From Phytophthora quininea (Eukaryota > Oomycota > Peronosporomycetes > Peronosporales > Peronosporaceae), in assembly GCA_011947345.1 (NCBI GenBank), contig JAAVTG010000075.1:186001-250000 (forward strand): a stretch of DNA of 64,000 nt. Reading direction: 5' to 3'. Shown here one piece after another: positions 11,680 through 25,273 of the stretch. The position numbers and the translations under genes are program-made. The first letter of the stretch is position 1. Every line of letters starts with the position of its first letter. The notes beneath the pieces are model-generated. The model was not told where the DNA came from, did no database searches, and saw only the letters and a program-made list of their open reading frames with translations.

Positions 11680-14600
11680 CTAGAGGAAGGGCATCCAGCC
11701 GATGTACATTTGCGCGAGGTTTTCGAGCGAGGTAGCCTCGTGGATGAGTTTATCTACCTGACCTTGCACCGAAAGTGGCAGCGTCTCATTCTCTGGCAGG
11801 ATGTTGCGGTGTGACAGCGACACAAGTGGGCGGATGGCATCTCCCAGATTGTAGATCCCACGCAGTCGATCGTCGATCGATTTCAGCACCAGTCGCGTTT
11901 CCTCTTTGCTACGTTCGCTCGTGATCTCAGCCATGCTTTTGCCTGAATTGCTACTGCTTTGGATCGCCTTTCCGCGGCGACCCCACTCAACCAGCGGGTC
12001 GTGAATGAAGGACTCCAGCACGCTTTTGAGCGTCTCTTTGTTTTCTCGAAGCAAGTGCATCGTCACTTCACTGACACGGCGGAAGACGCCCTCGTAACCT
12101 GTGATGCCAAACGCGTCGATGATGTTAGGTGTTAGACGGAACGGCACGATTTCAGGTTTGGCCAACTTGAGTCCCTTGTCAAAGAGACAATCAAAGTCGA
12201 CGTGCACGCACTCGCCGTTTGTACAGTCAATCAGGATGTTCTCGCCGTGGCGATCGCCCAGGCCAATAATGTGACCCACCATCGACCACACGGCTGCTGA
12301 CCGAGAAAACGCAAGTCGAGCTTCGAACCACGCCGTCGGATCCGCAAAGTTGTTGTAGAACCACTGGTGAAACCGAGGTGTGCACACCGCGTGCGTCAGA
12401 ACCTTTTTCTTGTAGTACCTCGCCATCATGGGAGGATCGTTCGCGAACTTCTTCTGCATGTTCATGTACTTTTCCCTGATCTCGTGGGTTATCCGTACGG
12501 GTTGGAAATAACCGCGCTCGGTCTTGTGGATCTGACCGATGAGCTGACGCATCGCCCGCGTGTGTTGCACCCACTCCATCAATCCGCTCTCTTCGTTTAA
12601 ACACACCACAGCGTATGTGCGCAATCGCAGCTTCCGCTTTCGGCCTTCTCGGTCTTTCTGAAGTAGTTTGTTAATCATCGTGTTGAACTCCATCATACGC
12701 GCGTCCTTGCGAAGATCGCCATTCTTCTCCCGCTTGCACAGAAATGGATAAGATATGCCATCGTCGCCCACGATCTCGATACGCTTGGGCTTCTCCTTTG
12801 TTAGCATCACGTCTGCTTTGTCACTAAACGATTTGATGCAAACTTGTGCGTTCGGTGAAAAGGCTGTGTGGCGCTCATCACGAGGGCAAGCCCCGAGGCT
12901 GGCAAGATTGTCGTTAGCGCGGCTTGAGTTGGTACAAGAATCCTCGTTCGAACCCGATGCAGGCGAATACGAATTTTACGCTGGCTGTTTCCAGGATCAT
13001 GGGCAGCCAGGGCGATCAGTTCGTCAGTCACTTTCATTCCCTCATTGAAGCTATCTGCAATTTCTTGGAGGCCCTTTTCCAAAAACTGTTTCTGCGTGGT
13101 AGATAACACATCTCGGGCGCGGTTTCGCCGTTGGTCATTGAGGGAACGTGCTAACCCCAAGAGTGGCCACATGGCTTGCGTAGGGTATTGAAGAAGAACG
13201 CGAATCATGATCTTCCTGACGCCTTGGACGACCACCGGGTTTGGGTGGCAAATACGCGATGTCACTTGCGGAAAACACACGAGCCATTCGTACGCTGGAA
13301 GCGATTCGGTGGCTTCATCGATCGTTTTCATGATATCGTTGAGAACCTGCTGCTCTGAAGTCGACTGGCTGATACCAATTTCAATCTGGCGCATCGCTTT
13401 GTTCGCTTTGTTGCTCGTTGGCACGCTGACATTCAGCACTTCACCGTACTCAAACCACAACGTCAGCAACCGCGGGAGCGACTGAAACAAGAACTTCGTG
13501 CCACGTTCTAACGCCAACACGTAGTTTCTCATCAAATTGGTCAAGTGGGAACGAAACACGGAGTCAACAAGTAGGGCCGCCGCCTCGTCACTGCCGCCAA
13601 TCGACCCGCTCATGGCGTCTGGATGACTGACGCTCAACAAGTACTCATAGTACTTCGCTAGAAAGAAGTATCCCTTTTCCCAATTTGGGTCGAAATGGAT
13701 GACAGCTTGGTATCGTTCAATCACCTTTTTGCCTTGGCGTTGGCCCGACTCCTGCATCCAGTTGGTCGCCAACAGTAAGTTTTTGGCGCAGAAGTGCGGG
13801 TCTTCGACGTCAAAGTCCAGGGTAGATGCATCGATATCAACGGGCTCAAGAATCTGCAGTGCCTCGTACATTCGATCTTGGCTCACTAATAGTTTAGCCT
13901 TTTCGAGTGATGCGTACTGGTTCTTCAGAACATCGGCATGCATCACTGCACTAGTAGCCGTGCGAATAAACCCTTCTTTTCGGGTAAGCTTGGCGTAGAC
14001 CAGCCAATTCTCGGACACCTCGTCACGCAGCCCAGCTTCGTGCAAAATGACGCGCCGCAATGCCAATATCGGATCCCGGTATTTCAATGGCGAGGCCAGA
14101 AGGTCATAGCGCATTTTCCAAGAGCTTTGCGTCTTCCACCGAAGACTGCGCTGCTCCAAGGCGTCTTCCACTTTCGCTCTCTGTAAGAAAATAAACCCTT
14201 GTTCAACCTCGTGGAGGAAGTGAAGTTTATGCAGAAGTGGGTATGCCCGCTGATATGATTCAGTCGATGCAGCTGCAAGTGGGCCCACGACTTCCAGGCG
14301 AGCCGCTTTCAGTTGCGCTCAAAATCCTCGCGCTGACCACAGTGCATACTGTTGAGCACACGCACCAACATCATTTGCGATACATCGACACCCTTTAAAC
14401 GTGTTCCGTTGGCATCTGAAGAATTTTTGTAGCGGAGACGAGCATGGGGTTTTTCTTTTCTGCGCTGAGCAAATCTGATAGTAAGTCCCAGCGTGATAGT
14501 CGCCATGAACATTCCAGTGCGAAAGGATACAACGTGGCCATGTACTGCGGTTCTAATGTTGCAATGCCGTTGATATGCTGCAACGCGCTTTCAAGTCTCC

Positions 14601-17600
14601 CCAGCTGAATGAGGCATCCAATCATCCCAGAATATAATTCAGGCTTTGTCATCGCAGCATCTCTATGGACTTCTCCGTCCACCGTTTGGTCAGGGATTTG
14701 AGTCGGATGTTGGCTTTGATCCAATTCTTCAAGCCTAGACCCTGTAGATGACAGCACGGATTGGATTTCCTGAATTGCTTGCTCATAGCAAGCTAGTGCA
14801 TCTTCCCATTGAGCAAGTTGCTCGTGGTCCACGATCTGGTGCATCAGATCCGTTAAATTAAGATGCTCGTCCTGCTCAGGGTACTGCGTGTCCAAGTCAG
14901 AATCGTTATGCCGAGAGGCAGCATACAGGCGGCGCAACGTTGCTAAGCCCGTTAACGCGTCTGGCTCATCGACACTCTTGTACAGCTGCTGCAGATAATA
15001 GGCATTTTTGCAATCAACGAGAGGTGAACGGGTCCCGTGATCTCGGTGATGGTATCACGAGATTCCGTTGTAGGAGTGTAATTGAGCTGCCGTAGGTGGA
15101 TCTCAAAGTATTGGATAGCCCGCGCAAATGCTTTTACCTCAAAAGCAGCATTTGACAGGGAGCGGCTGGGTATTTCCTTCAAAAACTCGTCTAGGTACTC
15201 TTTTCGTTATCATCCAGTTCTGATATGACACCAGAAGGGGCTGAAGCCTGACGACTAGCAGCACTGCTGCTGCTCAATGTCAGGCGTCTCTTCTCGCTGA
15301 CCCAAATCCATTCATTCAGCTCATCGATTGTCGAGAAAATTGTTTGAGAGCACTGATCATGATGACGAAAGAACTCGCCTGCATTTTTTCGGGTATACTA
15401 GCACCGATGAACGAATCGTTCGAGTTTTCTGCCTCTGCAGATGCCATCAAAACATCGTCCATTAAAACTCCACAGTCTTGATCATCCAGTACCGCCATGA
15501 ACTCTTTCTTAAGTTCCTGGCAAACTTCTGGTTTTCCCGACCGAAGGACGTTTTGCACCAAGTAAGGTAACAAGAAACGGGCGATTTGGGGGCAAGTCCC
15601 AAGCGCAGTTTTGCAGGCTGTGAAAATCTTCCGTTCAGGAGGCTGAGATAGATGAATCAGCCGTCGACACCATTTCAAGAGCCATTCTTCATACGACGCT
15701 CCAAATTTCTCGTAAAGGAGATGTCATCCCGTCCAGGATGTAGATCATAGTCCGCGCTCGTTAAAGATGGGCGTTCCGGATCAACACTAAAGCTAACATT
15801 CCGGCGCGTGGACCGAGCACCAGATACGGTGTAGTTTGTTGACCAATACGGTTCGACAAACTGAAGCACGTCCTTCCGCTCAAATCTCCGTTTCATCCAT
15901 TCAGGCATAGGCACATTGTCATTGTGCCGTGACTTGTTTGATGGTCTTAAATTACTCGACAAACTTTGGCCACTGTGCTGGGGATCAGCTGTGAGTTCCG
16001 CCAGAAATTTCAGCAGCTCCTGAATAGCAAATGCTAACGCATCGGTGTTTTCGGGTGCGGCGCGTAGCTCCTTCACCAACCACGATTCGATCAGCACGCA
16101 CGCCAAATCTTTCGTTGAATACTCGATTCTCTGATACTGTTTTTCTTTAGCGGCAGCACTGCCTTGAGCTCCGCTTACCGAGTAAAACATTTTTAATGGT
16201 ACGCGTGCATCATCAATCGCACCCAACGCCCCTAAGCAACGGGCACAAAGAAGCTTGATAGTATCTTGACTTTCTGTCCGGGAAACCTGCAGAACAGCCT
16301 GCACCACATTTGCCACTGCGCTGTCAATGTAAATATCTCCCTCGTTGTGCATAAGCGCTTCAAGCTCCGCTTCACGAACAACAAGGCACCGAAAAAGTTG
16401 TGAAAGTGCCACTTCACGAACAGCAACGTCTACGTGGCTAACGTATTCTGACAAATCCATTAAGTACTCGCGCAGAGAGCGATTTCTTAGATCCCCAGCT
16501 TCTTCATATAAAACAGCGTAAATCTCATCCAATTCAGAAATGGATGGCAACAAGGGAATTTTGGGAATGAAGATTTTATCTCAGCCCTCTTCTCGATGAA
16601 TAGGTACCGCAAAATATCCACCGCGGCAGCCATCGATCTCTGCTGCAATTCATCGCGGGTTTCCAGCCTGTTATTTTGCGTTGGGTCTATAGATTTAAGG
16701 GACTCCACGTTCCAACACAAATCACCGTCCATGATCTCGTCTTCAATCAAAATCATAGAAGCATCGTACCCGAGGCATGGGAGTAAACTGACAATGATAG
16801 AGCTAAAATTTGCTTCTAGAGCTTTCGGAGAGAGCATCCGCAAGAAGTTTCCCCATGCTTTAATCGCGTGTTCCTGCAACGCCTGCTCTGTTAGTCCAAC
16901 TTTAAGCGTCGCCATCACCTTCGGTACGAAGGGGTCAACAATTCCATTGACTGGGGTACTGATTGAGTCAGTAGCTGAGCAACTATATAGCTCCAACAAT
17001 TGATCAATACTCTTAATAGCCCGGGTCTTGATCGCGGTAGAATTGTCACCGCTGATGCGATTTCCTAAATCGGATATAAGCGCCAGAAAATACTGGCGAG
17101 GCATACACGCTTCTCCAGGCTGCAAACTTGCAAGTTGCTCGATTGTTTCTCCATCGCGTGAATCCTCCACCAAACAATTTGCCACTTCCCGGATCGCCCT
17201 CTTCGCCACTCGTGATTGCGGTCCCCTAGCTCCCACGCTAGAAAATTCAGCAAACGCACAGGCGCGCGGGTGATTACATCGCGAACCGTTAAGTTTTCTG
17301 GGAGAAACTTAAACAGAAACTCCCATTCTGCAAGCCTGTTGTTGTTCGAGATGTCTTGCACCTGGTGAATGATCAAGTCCTTCAGGATATGTTCTAGATG
17401 GCTGAGAAGAATATGAGTAATAGTTGTAGGATTAACACAGCCTTCAGGATCATTCATAGTTTTCGCCTGTTCGGCGGCATTGTACTCCTCCACGTAAGCG
17501 TATAGCATTCGCTCATTTTGGTTGACAATATACTTTGGAAGGATGTATGGAGCGCATGCTTGCAAAAATATAGTTGTGTCCAATGTATCTTCCATAAACG

Positions 17601-20600
17601 TACGGAGGAATGATTTCAAAGTTCGCGTTTCCAGCAATTCGTCGACAAGAGGAAAGTACAGCTCCTCAGGGTAATCAGTAAAAAGTTGTCTCCATGAAGT
17701 TCGATTGTGTTTAGTGATCCGGCATATTTGGTCATAAGCCGATGCTGCACAAAGTGATCGATTACCAAGCTCGAACTTGTTCCAAAGTGAGACCAAGTGC
17801 AGCAAAATCCAGATGCAATGCATTGCACGGTCATTACGAAGCAGATCACATTCACACCCAATACTCCCGGACAATATCATGATTGATATAACAAGGTTAT
17901 CGTCTGTGTTATCTTCCGCAGCAGCCAGTAGGGACTCCAATCGTTCCATCAAGCCAACAGCAGAATCTCTTTCAGGATTTATGACAGCATCCAAGAGTCG
18001 AGGGCGATCCGCAATGGCTTCTATCATTGTATAGCGAATCTTCTTAGAGCGCGACGCGAAGCAAGATAGAAGTTGATCAACGTAGCCCATGGCAGCCTGG
18101 TCATTTTTAAGTCAACCTCACAATGCTCAATAATACTGACCATCGCGTGGATTTTTCCATGTGAATTTCTTCACTCGGCATCTCAATTTGTAAAATGGGC
18201 TGAAACAACACCAAAGGTATGGGAGCCAGCTTAAAATCATCAAAAACTTTCCGGCATTGGCAAATTCTGCCAGTAGCAAGCGTCTTCTCACTCACATCAG
18301 GTTTTAAGTTATGGTGCACAGAAGCACATAAGACCGCCGCGCAAGCCTGGATAATAGCGAGTATAACCATTTCAGAGCTCGTTCGTTGCAATTTCACACT
18401 GAGCAACTCCAAAACGCACGTTAGTAACTTTTTCGGCGTAGCAACAGAATTTGATACGGTAAAATATGCGAGGAGTGGAGTCATTGCGAGGTATGAGCAT
18501 ACTGCAGTATCAGGTGAAGCTTCTTGAACAATAGCCCCGTGAACAATTCTCCACGGAAGAGCGTTCCTCCACGAATCTTCGCCAACCAGTTTAAGTGTTA
18601 CTGGACGTGACCACACGAAGTATATCAAAAGGGCCCTCGTAAGGCCACAGGCTCTTCGAAAACCGCGCTAATTATCACTCCTGAGCAACGAAGATGCTCA
18701 TAAAACTCTTCGACGGAGTTATCGGGAGGTTTTTCGTCATGAAATCCCGTGTAACGTTTGAAAAGGTCTAGAAATTGAAGATACTTCCAACAATCTGGAA
18801 CCGTAAAAACCTTGTCTCTCTCAACACAGTGCTTAAAGAACTGCTGTGTCTCAACACTTTCAATAACCTTGCCCAACAAATCCCGATAGTTTTCAAGCTC
18901 ATGATCATCACAAAAATGAAGCAGCACTAGCCACAAGTCCAAGTACTCAGCGGTTAGAGTACGAAGCGAAGGTGCACATGTGCTTAAGATCAATTTGACT
19001 CGTTGAAGTAATGTCCGAAAAATCGCAAACCCCTCTAGTCGAGCGAACGCCGTAATATAACGCCGTAGGGGAAAAGCACGCGTAGAACGGTGGAAAGAGC
19101 TGTAATGCTTTTTGTTCACTACCATCGCCGAGCGTCAGCATATCAATCATCCAACTGCTCAATTTTTCGTGAAGCTCAGTGTTGTCGTGGCGAGACATCA
19201 CTGGGGGCACACTTTGGATATCAAGAGTTATTTGATTCCGTTTTCGTTTTCGTGAAATTCGTGAGGGTTGACTTAGACTCGAACCACTACCATTTGTTAG
19301 TGACTTTGACGCGAAACGAGCTACTTTCGTTAACATTTCCTTGGTAGACAACACCGCATGCACCCCGTCAATTGTAACAGAGAGCACGGCTGGGGCAGCC
19401 ACTTCAACATCAACATAGCTCAATAAATCCGCAAACAGCGATGATGGTGGTGAAGTGTTCGACTGGCGAATGTATACAACCAAAATCGACAGTATAGACT
19501 TCCAGATCGTATCAGCATGCATTTTGCTTTCTTGACTGACAACGTGGAGTTTATGCATGTTTTTAACCGTCCACAACTCGAGAGATGGCCATAATGCATC
19601 TTTAGCGAATTCAGAAAGGTTCAAGTAGTTTCGGGCAATGAACTCAAGCAAGGCAGCACTTGCCTTCAATACTCGTGGGTGCGCCACGTGAACCGAGCTG
19701 AGCTTAAAAAACGCCTGCGTTAAACGGATAAAACGTCTTTCAGTTGACACGCAGGCCTGCACCATTGTGTGCACCAATCGAAACGTGCTTCGAGTAAGTT
19801 CATCCGCTTCTTGTCTGGACACCGCTCCATCCACGTAAATATTGCTGGCGCTCACCAGCAATGCCCCATCCTTGAGAATAAATAATTCCACCAGTCTGCA
19901 CAACCTGTCAAATGCTTCTTCACTCTTCACCATCACGCCTTGTTCGCGAAGCATTCGATCTACTAAAATAATCATCGATCGTCTAAGTTCCACGAGTGCC
20001 CCGTACGAAGTTACATGGATAGGAGGCAGCATCTTCATCAGCTGCTCTCTGCGCTGATACAATTGCCCGACGTCGGTGATCGGCATGCATCCGCACAGAG
20101 TAGCGTTACTTTTTGCTGCAAGGGCTCCATCAGCGTCTTGGTACACGTGGATCGCTGTATCCAAATAGCAAGCAATACTGGCACGCTCAGATAGCACGTT
20201 GGTCATCTCTCTATCCTTCAAATATTCCTCCAGCAAGAAGCAGTCCTCCAATAACTGCACCGTGTCTCTAAAGAAGTGTAAGAACCGTAGACGTCGTTCC
20301 TCTGCAGAAACAGGACCATCTGCAGCGTCACACCTCGGACATCTCTCTGGGCTTGTTGGAGTCTCTCGTTACTGTAAAAAGACACCATGTAGAACAGCAT
20401 GGTGGCCAAACTTGGGTACGACGAGAAACCCGATCTGTCCGGGTGCTCTGGGTCCGTAGAGCTGCTCTCCATGAAGAGCATAGCAGAGTGTGGACACACA
20501 GATCCACCTAGTAGTAGGACCAGCAGCTGACACAGATCTTGGAGAACAGGAACTGCCTTGTCGGAAGCTAGAGACGTGATGGGACGCATTAGCTTGGGCA

Positions 20601-20625
20601 GCAGCTTGCGGAGCTTCGTCAGCAT
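11680..20625 (-). CDS. ATR: ATR checkpoint kinase (PIKK), many exons or frame-broken blocks
   Basis: Phosphatidylinositol-3-kinase-related protein kinase that senses RPA-coated single-stranded DNA and starts the replication checkpoint in the nucleus. The C-terminal block (12900-11680) holds the kinase. It has KEKPKRIEIVGDDG, the catalytic loop GLGDRHGENIL, the metal-binding HVDFDCLFDKG, PEIVPFRLTPN, and the FATC end LENLAQMYIGWMPFL. These match ATR rather than ATM, TOR or DNA-PK. The FAT domain fills 14288-12960. Upstream blocks up to 20625 are alpha-helical repeat sequence. Several joins are one-base slips, not introns: near 15714 (TTT run), 16574 (TTTT on the plus strand) and 17242 (AAAA). 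I chose the Met at 20625 because the frame just upstream has no other Met; an extra 5' exon at about 20800 is possible. Total length is about 2,800 residues, normal for ATR. Confidence 0.9.
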
Positions 20626-20911
20626 CGTCTTGCAGCGGCGGATGGCTGCAGGCGCACGCGAGTCGTAGGTGCGGTCATCATGCTGCCGCTGGTGCGCGCA
20701 CGAGGCGCAGCAAGCTGTCGACGTCGCTCTTCTCCGCGTCGTCAGGCGGCATGTGCACCAGGCTCGTTAGGCTCGTTTGGTGCGGAATGCCCAGGGTTTT
20801 CATGGGAAACCCTAGTAGATGGATACATTTAGTGTACGGAATGGATACAACTGAATGTTGTGTGACGGTAGCCATGTGCCTTGCCAACCACACGCACCAC
20901 TTCGGACAAAG

Positions 20912-21465
20912 ATGGCGACCAAGGGCGTGTGGCAACTCAAGCAGGTGACGATCCGCTACTGCCAGCATGGCGGCAGCAGTCGCTATGTGCGGCAGCTGCT
21001 GAGCGACGAGCGCTTCCTCAGCTTCGTCAAGGAGAATCCGCAGGTGCAGTTCGAGACGGAACTCAAGGGCGCTCGCCACCCTATCCTGATCGGAGACTAC
21101 AGTGCGTTGCCTGGCTGTCGCGCAATTAACTGTTGCCTTTAAGGGATTATCTAACTCCTGCTGCTTTGTGGTTGTATTGCAATAGTCACAAACCAGCGCA
21201 AGGTGACAGACATCAAGAACCAGGAGATTCTTTCATCATGAAGCAGGTGCGACCGCAATACAGATAATGTTTCCGCTAAGGCAATGATGGCTAACGAAGA
21301 GGGAAATGATTGCTTGAATTACTGCAGCTGGAGCGTCTTCGCAACTCGAGCGGCCGCAAGATGACGGCTATCAAGAAGCCGGTGTACACCAAACGTCCGA
21401 CCGTCCAGGGTATTTGGCAACCCGATCTCGACTTCCCTCAGTTCAAGATCACCGACCGCACGTAG
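20912..21465 (+). CDS. MRPL43: mitochondrial large-subunit ribosomal protein mL43
   Basis: Thioredoxin-like mitoribosomal protein of the L51/S25/CI-B8 family. The exons are 20912-21101, 21186-21246 and 21328-21465. Exon 1 has QVTIRYCQHGGSSRYVRQLL and then LKGARHPILIGDY; exon 2 has TNQRKVTDIKNQ; exon 3 has LERLRNSSGRKM and RPTVQGIWQPDLDF, which are conserved family blocks. Exon 2 is 61 bases and would keep phase only if it had 62. Allowing one missing base after KNQE makes KNQ...LRNSSGRK the same length as in plant homologues, so a single-base loss near 21218 is likely. Its start lies 286 bases from the ATR start, and the two share a divergent promoter. Confidence 0.82.
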
Positions 21466-21791
21466 ATGGCGCTGATAGACGACGTTGGTGCTGGTGGAGA
21501 GATAGTGTAGCAGACTTTCACTCGAAGCACAGAGTACGCTTCTGGTTTTAGAGCTCGTGGACGACTGTCTATCTGCAGGAACATCCTCTCTGGTTGACTG
21601 GAGACTGCAAATGCTTCAACTCGCAACAAGTGAAAGCATCAAATATATTTTCTTCAACAGCCGCCGAGAACCGCAGGGAGCGAGTTCGCCCCCTCTTCGT
21701 CTTCTCTTTCTAACTCTTTGCCTCTCAGTAGAGTAACTCTTGTCACGCCACCGCAGCTGCCACCAAAAGGAGGGCCCTACAATTTCTCTGC

Positions 21792-22195
21792 TTAGAAACC
21801 GTGCAGCACCACCTGCGCGTCCGTGCAGATCTCCTGGTCCAGCAGGAACTCGCGGATGTTGGTTCGCTGGTCTCCCGACAGCTGGATAATCTCGCCCAGC
21901 TCGTCGTCCTTGACGATGGCGCCGTTGCAGCTAAAGTTCTTCTTGAAGGCCTTCAGGATGCGCTTCACATCCAGGTCGTCGGCCAGACCCTGCACCGTCG
22001 TCAGACACTTGCGGCCGTTACGCTGCTGCACGCGCACGTGCACCTTGCCGCCGCCGATGCTCGAGTCGTCCTTGGCGTCCGCGAAGGCATCTGCAGTCGT
22101 CAAAAACAAGCGTCAGCACATGGCCCCCAGTGTAGTAACGTCCACCGCATCGCAAACTACGCACCGAAGGTCTGGAAGTTCTGGATGTCGGTCAT
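21792..22195 (-). CDS. EIF1: translation initiation factor eIF1 (SUI1)
   Basis: Small SUI1-fold factor that binds the 40S subunit near the P site and enforces start-codon choice. The exons are 22195-22165 (MTDIQNFQTF) and 22090-21792, joined by a 74-base GT-AG intron in phase 1; the protein is 109 residues, close to the family's usual 113. Exon 2 carries the SUI1 core: HVRVQQRNGRKCLTTVQGL, KRILKAFKKNFSCNGAIV, IIQLSGDQRTNIREFLL and VVLHGF. It is intact. It is transcribed divergently from the EF-hand/EML gene, whose start lies about 150 bases away. Confidence 0.95.
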
Positions 22196-22347
22196 GGTGG
22201 CTGGGTACGAGTCCGAGAAGCTTTTTGGTGGAAGGCAGCCAGTCTCTTCCGTCTCCGATATGTTGATTGGTGTAAAAGACAGCATTTCTGATTGGCTGAA
22301 AAACGTTGGATTGAAAAGACGCGATCTCCAATTGCTTCAAGACGATC

Positions 22348-25195
22348 ATGGGCAACGCGCAGCTGGCGGCGGCGGTGCGGGACCGACAGCGTGGCGCTGG
22401 CCGATGCCATCTTACCCTTCGACAACCTGCGGCTGCGCGAGGTGGAGGCCTACTGGCTAGCCTTCTATGACTCGGCCACCAGCTTCGCGCTGTCGAGAGC
22501 TCACCTGCGCTTCATGTGCAGCCGAGTGGCCGGCAGCTCCTCGCGCGTCGCAGAGCAAGCGGACGCCGCCTTCGACTTGTTTGCAGAGCCGCTAACGCAG
22601 CGACGATGGACACAGCAGCCGTCGGGTGGCAAATCTCCGCAGAGGCAGCAGTTCCAGAACGGTGCGGACTATGCTGCGGCAATCGACGCACTGGAGTTCT
22701 TGTCTGCGATCGCCTTTATCGGCGCATTCCCACTGGACGAAAAGATCGACTTGCTGTTTGACTCGTGGGATATGTCGGAGGATGGAGCACTGGACCTGGA
22801 TGAGTTCACAATCTCACTAAAGTCGACGTTGTTGGGACTATCGAAGATACTGCAGCGATCTGGACCACAACGTGGCGGATCAAGGGATATAATCATGGAG
22901 ACTGGGGTTGATGAAGAGGAGATTATTTTGTTGGCGGAGGATTTGTTCCACGAGATTGCCAGCTACGACGTAGATGCTGTTCGAGACACTACTAAGATCA
23001 CTTGTGAGCAGTTTAGGGAGTTTTGCGCCAAGAACAGACGGGCGAGGAACCTCTTAGAAATGTTTGATGTTGCCAGTCCTAACAAGGAGGAAAGCGCTGC
23101 AATCAAGGCGGAAACGGAGGGACTTCTGACCAAGCTTGACAAGTACTCTGCTCCTGACGATTCGCCGGTTGTTGTGGATAATGAATTTGAAACTGCAGAA
23201 GATGAAGAAGGAGATATGTTCATGGCTGTCAAGCCGTGGATCGGAGCCATTGTCCCTCCCAGTAAAGCCCCGCCACTCTCGAAGGAAGCCCCTCAGTCTC
23301 TATTCAACTAGATTGGATTTTCGGGTACAGCGCTCAAGAATGTAAAAACAACGTGCGATACGCTGCGACGACAGCAAATGGTCGTGCTGGACGGTTCGAC
23401 GAGATTGTGTACCCCGCTGCCGCCGCATGCGTCGTCTTCAACACAAGCACAATGAAGCAGCGCTTCAATCTCACTCATACCGACGATGTCTTGAGTTTGA
23501 GTTTGAATCCTCGACTGCCACTGGCAGCCAGCGGGGAAATTGGGAAGCTGCCGAAGATTGTCGTATGGGAAATCGAATCGTTGCAAGTTCGCTGCATCTT
23601 GGACGGGTTTCACAAGCGTGGAGTGTTGCAATTGGCGTTTATGACTCCTGAACTACTAGTATCAGTTGGTGGAGACGATGACCACAGCATCGCCATCTAC
23701 GAGTCAACCAATGAGTGGAAGTCTGCGATATTGAAAGTATCAGTCAAAGGCAACAAAGCAGTGCCCTTTCATATCGCGACAAATCCTCGGGCGTCAGGGG
23801 AGTTTGTTGTGTGTGGACAAAAGTATATCGAGTACTGGACACTTGAAGGAAAGCAGTTAGTCTCGAAAAAGGTTGTTAGGGAAGAAAGGATCCCTACAGC
23901 CATTTCCTGTTGCTGAATATTTGGGTGACTCGTCTGGACAATCTGTCGTCGTCGGAGCTAGTGATGGCTCACTATATTTATTTGTCGGGAGACAGCTTAG
24001 CTCTGTTGTCAAGGCCCACGACGCCGCAACTACAGCTCTGTTTTACTCGGCTGGAGTCTTGCTATCAGGCGGAAGAGATGGTCAGATCCTTCGATGGGAT
24101 GACAAATTGAACAAGATTGGCGATGCTATCCAGATTCCAAGTGGTGGCGATTCATCGGACTTAAATGCCCGACCGAAGTCTATCCGAAGTTGTTGCCTCT
24201 CTCCTGACAAGCGGACCATTCTTGTGGGCACCTTGGCCTCGGAAATTTACGAGCTGGATGCCAAGACGGGTCAAAATACGCGCTCGGATGCGTTGATGAA
24301 GGGGCATTTTCAGGGAGAACTTTGGGGACTGGACACACATCCAGCGATGCAGCAATGCTGTACAGTTGGGGATGATCAGACTCTTCGCGTTTGGGATCTC
24401 GAGGCACAGCGTGAACTGGGCTTTATTTATTTGCCAATACCAGGACGAGCTTGTGCCTACTCCGCGGATGGGAAGATGATCGCAGTAGGCCTCGGTATTG
24501 AGGCGTCCGGAAAAGCAGGCGCCGGAGCACAATCGAAGGGCTCCGCTAATCAACGTCAACCTAATGGAGGGTTCGTCGTATACAATGCCACGGATTTCAG
24601 TTGTGTGCGAGAGCCATGTTACGACCCGAAACGATGGGTTGGCGATATCAAATTCTCACCGGACAACCGGACACTAGCTGTTGCAAGCCATGATGCAAAG
24701 ATTTATCTTTACGATGTACTCAAGGGTTTCACCCGAACGCACGTATTCAGCAAACACTCGAGCTACATCACGCACTTGGACTTCTCGATGGACGGGAACT
24801 ATCTTCAAAGCACGTCTGGTGGATACGAACTGCTATTCACCGAGGTGAAAACAGGAAGACACATGACGAACGCCTCCATGTTTCGAGATGAATCATGGCA
24901 CACCATGACCAGCACGCTAGGTTGGTCGGTTCAAGGAATCTGGGAAGCAGAAAGCGATGGAACGGATGTCAACTCTGTCGATCGATGCAACAATGGGAAG
25001 TTGCTCGCTACGGGCGATGACTTTGGGAAGGTAAAAGTTTTCCAGTACCCGTGCGCCGTCGAAAAAGCTTCATTCGTCGAGTTGCGGGGTCACGCTTCTC
25101 ACGTCACGAATGTCCGATGGTCACCTGACGACAACTACATCGTGTCGGCTGGCGGGAATGACAGGTGCGTGTTCGTCTGGAAACATGACAACTAG
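22348..25195 (+). CDS. EF-hand / EML-type WD40 microtubule-associated protein, three frame breaks
   Basis: Protein of about 945 residues. Its N-terminus MGNAQLAAAV has glycine at position 2 and is a candidate N-myristoylation site. The first 330 residues contain EF-hand sequence, with a canonical calcium loop DMSEDGALDLDEF (about 22770-22810), then acidic linkers. A HELP-type motif follows (LDWIFGYSAQECKNNVRYAA, then EIVYPAAAACVVFN), then two WD40 propellers ending GHASHVTNVRWSPDDNYIVS and VFVWKHDN. EML proteins bind microtubules; the EF-hand block suggests calcium control, probably at the flagellum or cytoskeleton (inference). The frame slips at a G run (22379-22381), a C run (23289-23292) and an A run (23866-23870), always between clearly matching segments, so I treat it as one gene. 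Confidence 0.82.
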
Positions 25196-25273
25196 TAGCG
25201 AGGACGAAGCAGCTCCATGTTCAATTACCACCTTCTAACACTAGGATTCTTGATCACCCGCCCTCTTCTTCCT

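Noticed and set aside
23860..23885. Micro-introns to explain frame changes (for example 8-40 bases)
   Set aside because: Such introns are far shorter than the 55-75 base introns seen in this window, and one-base homopolymer slips explain all cases more simply.
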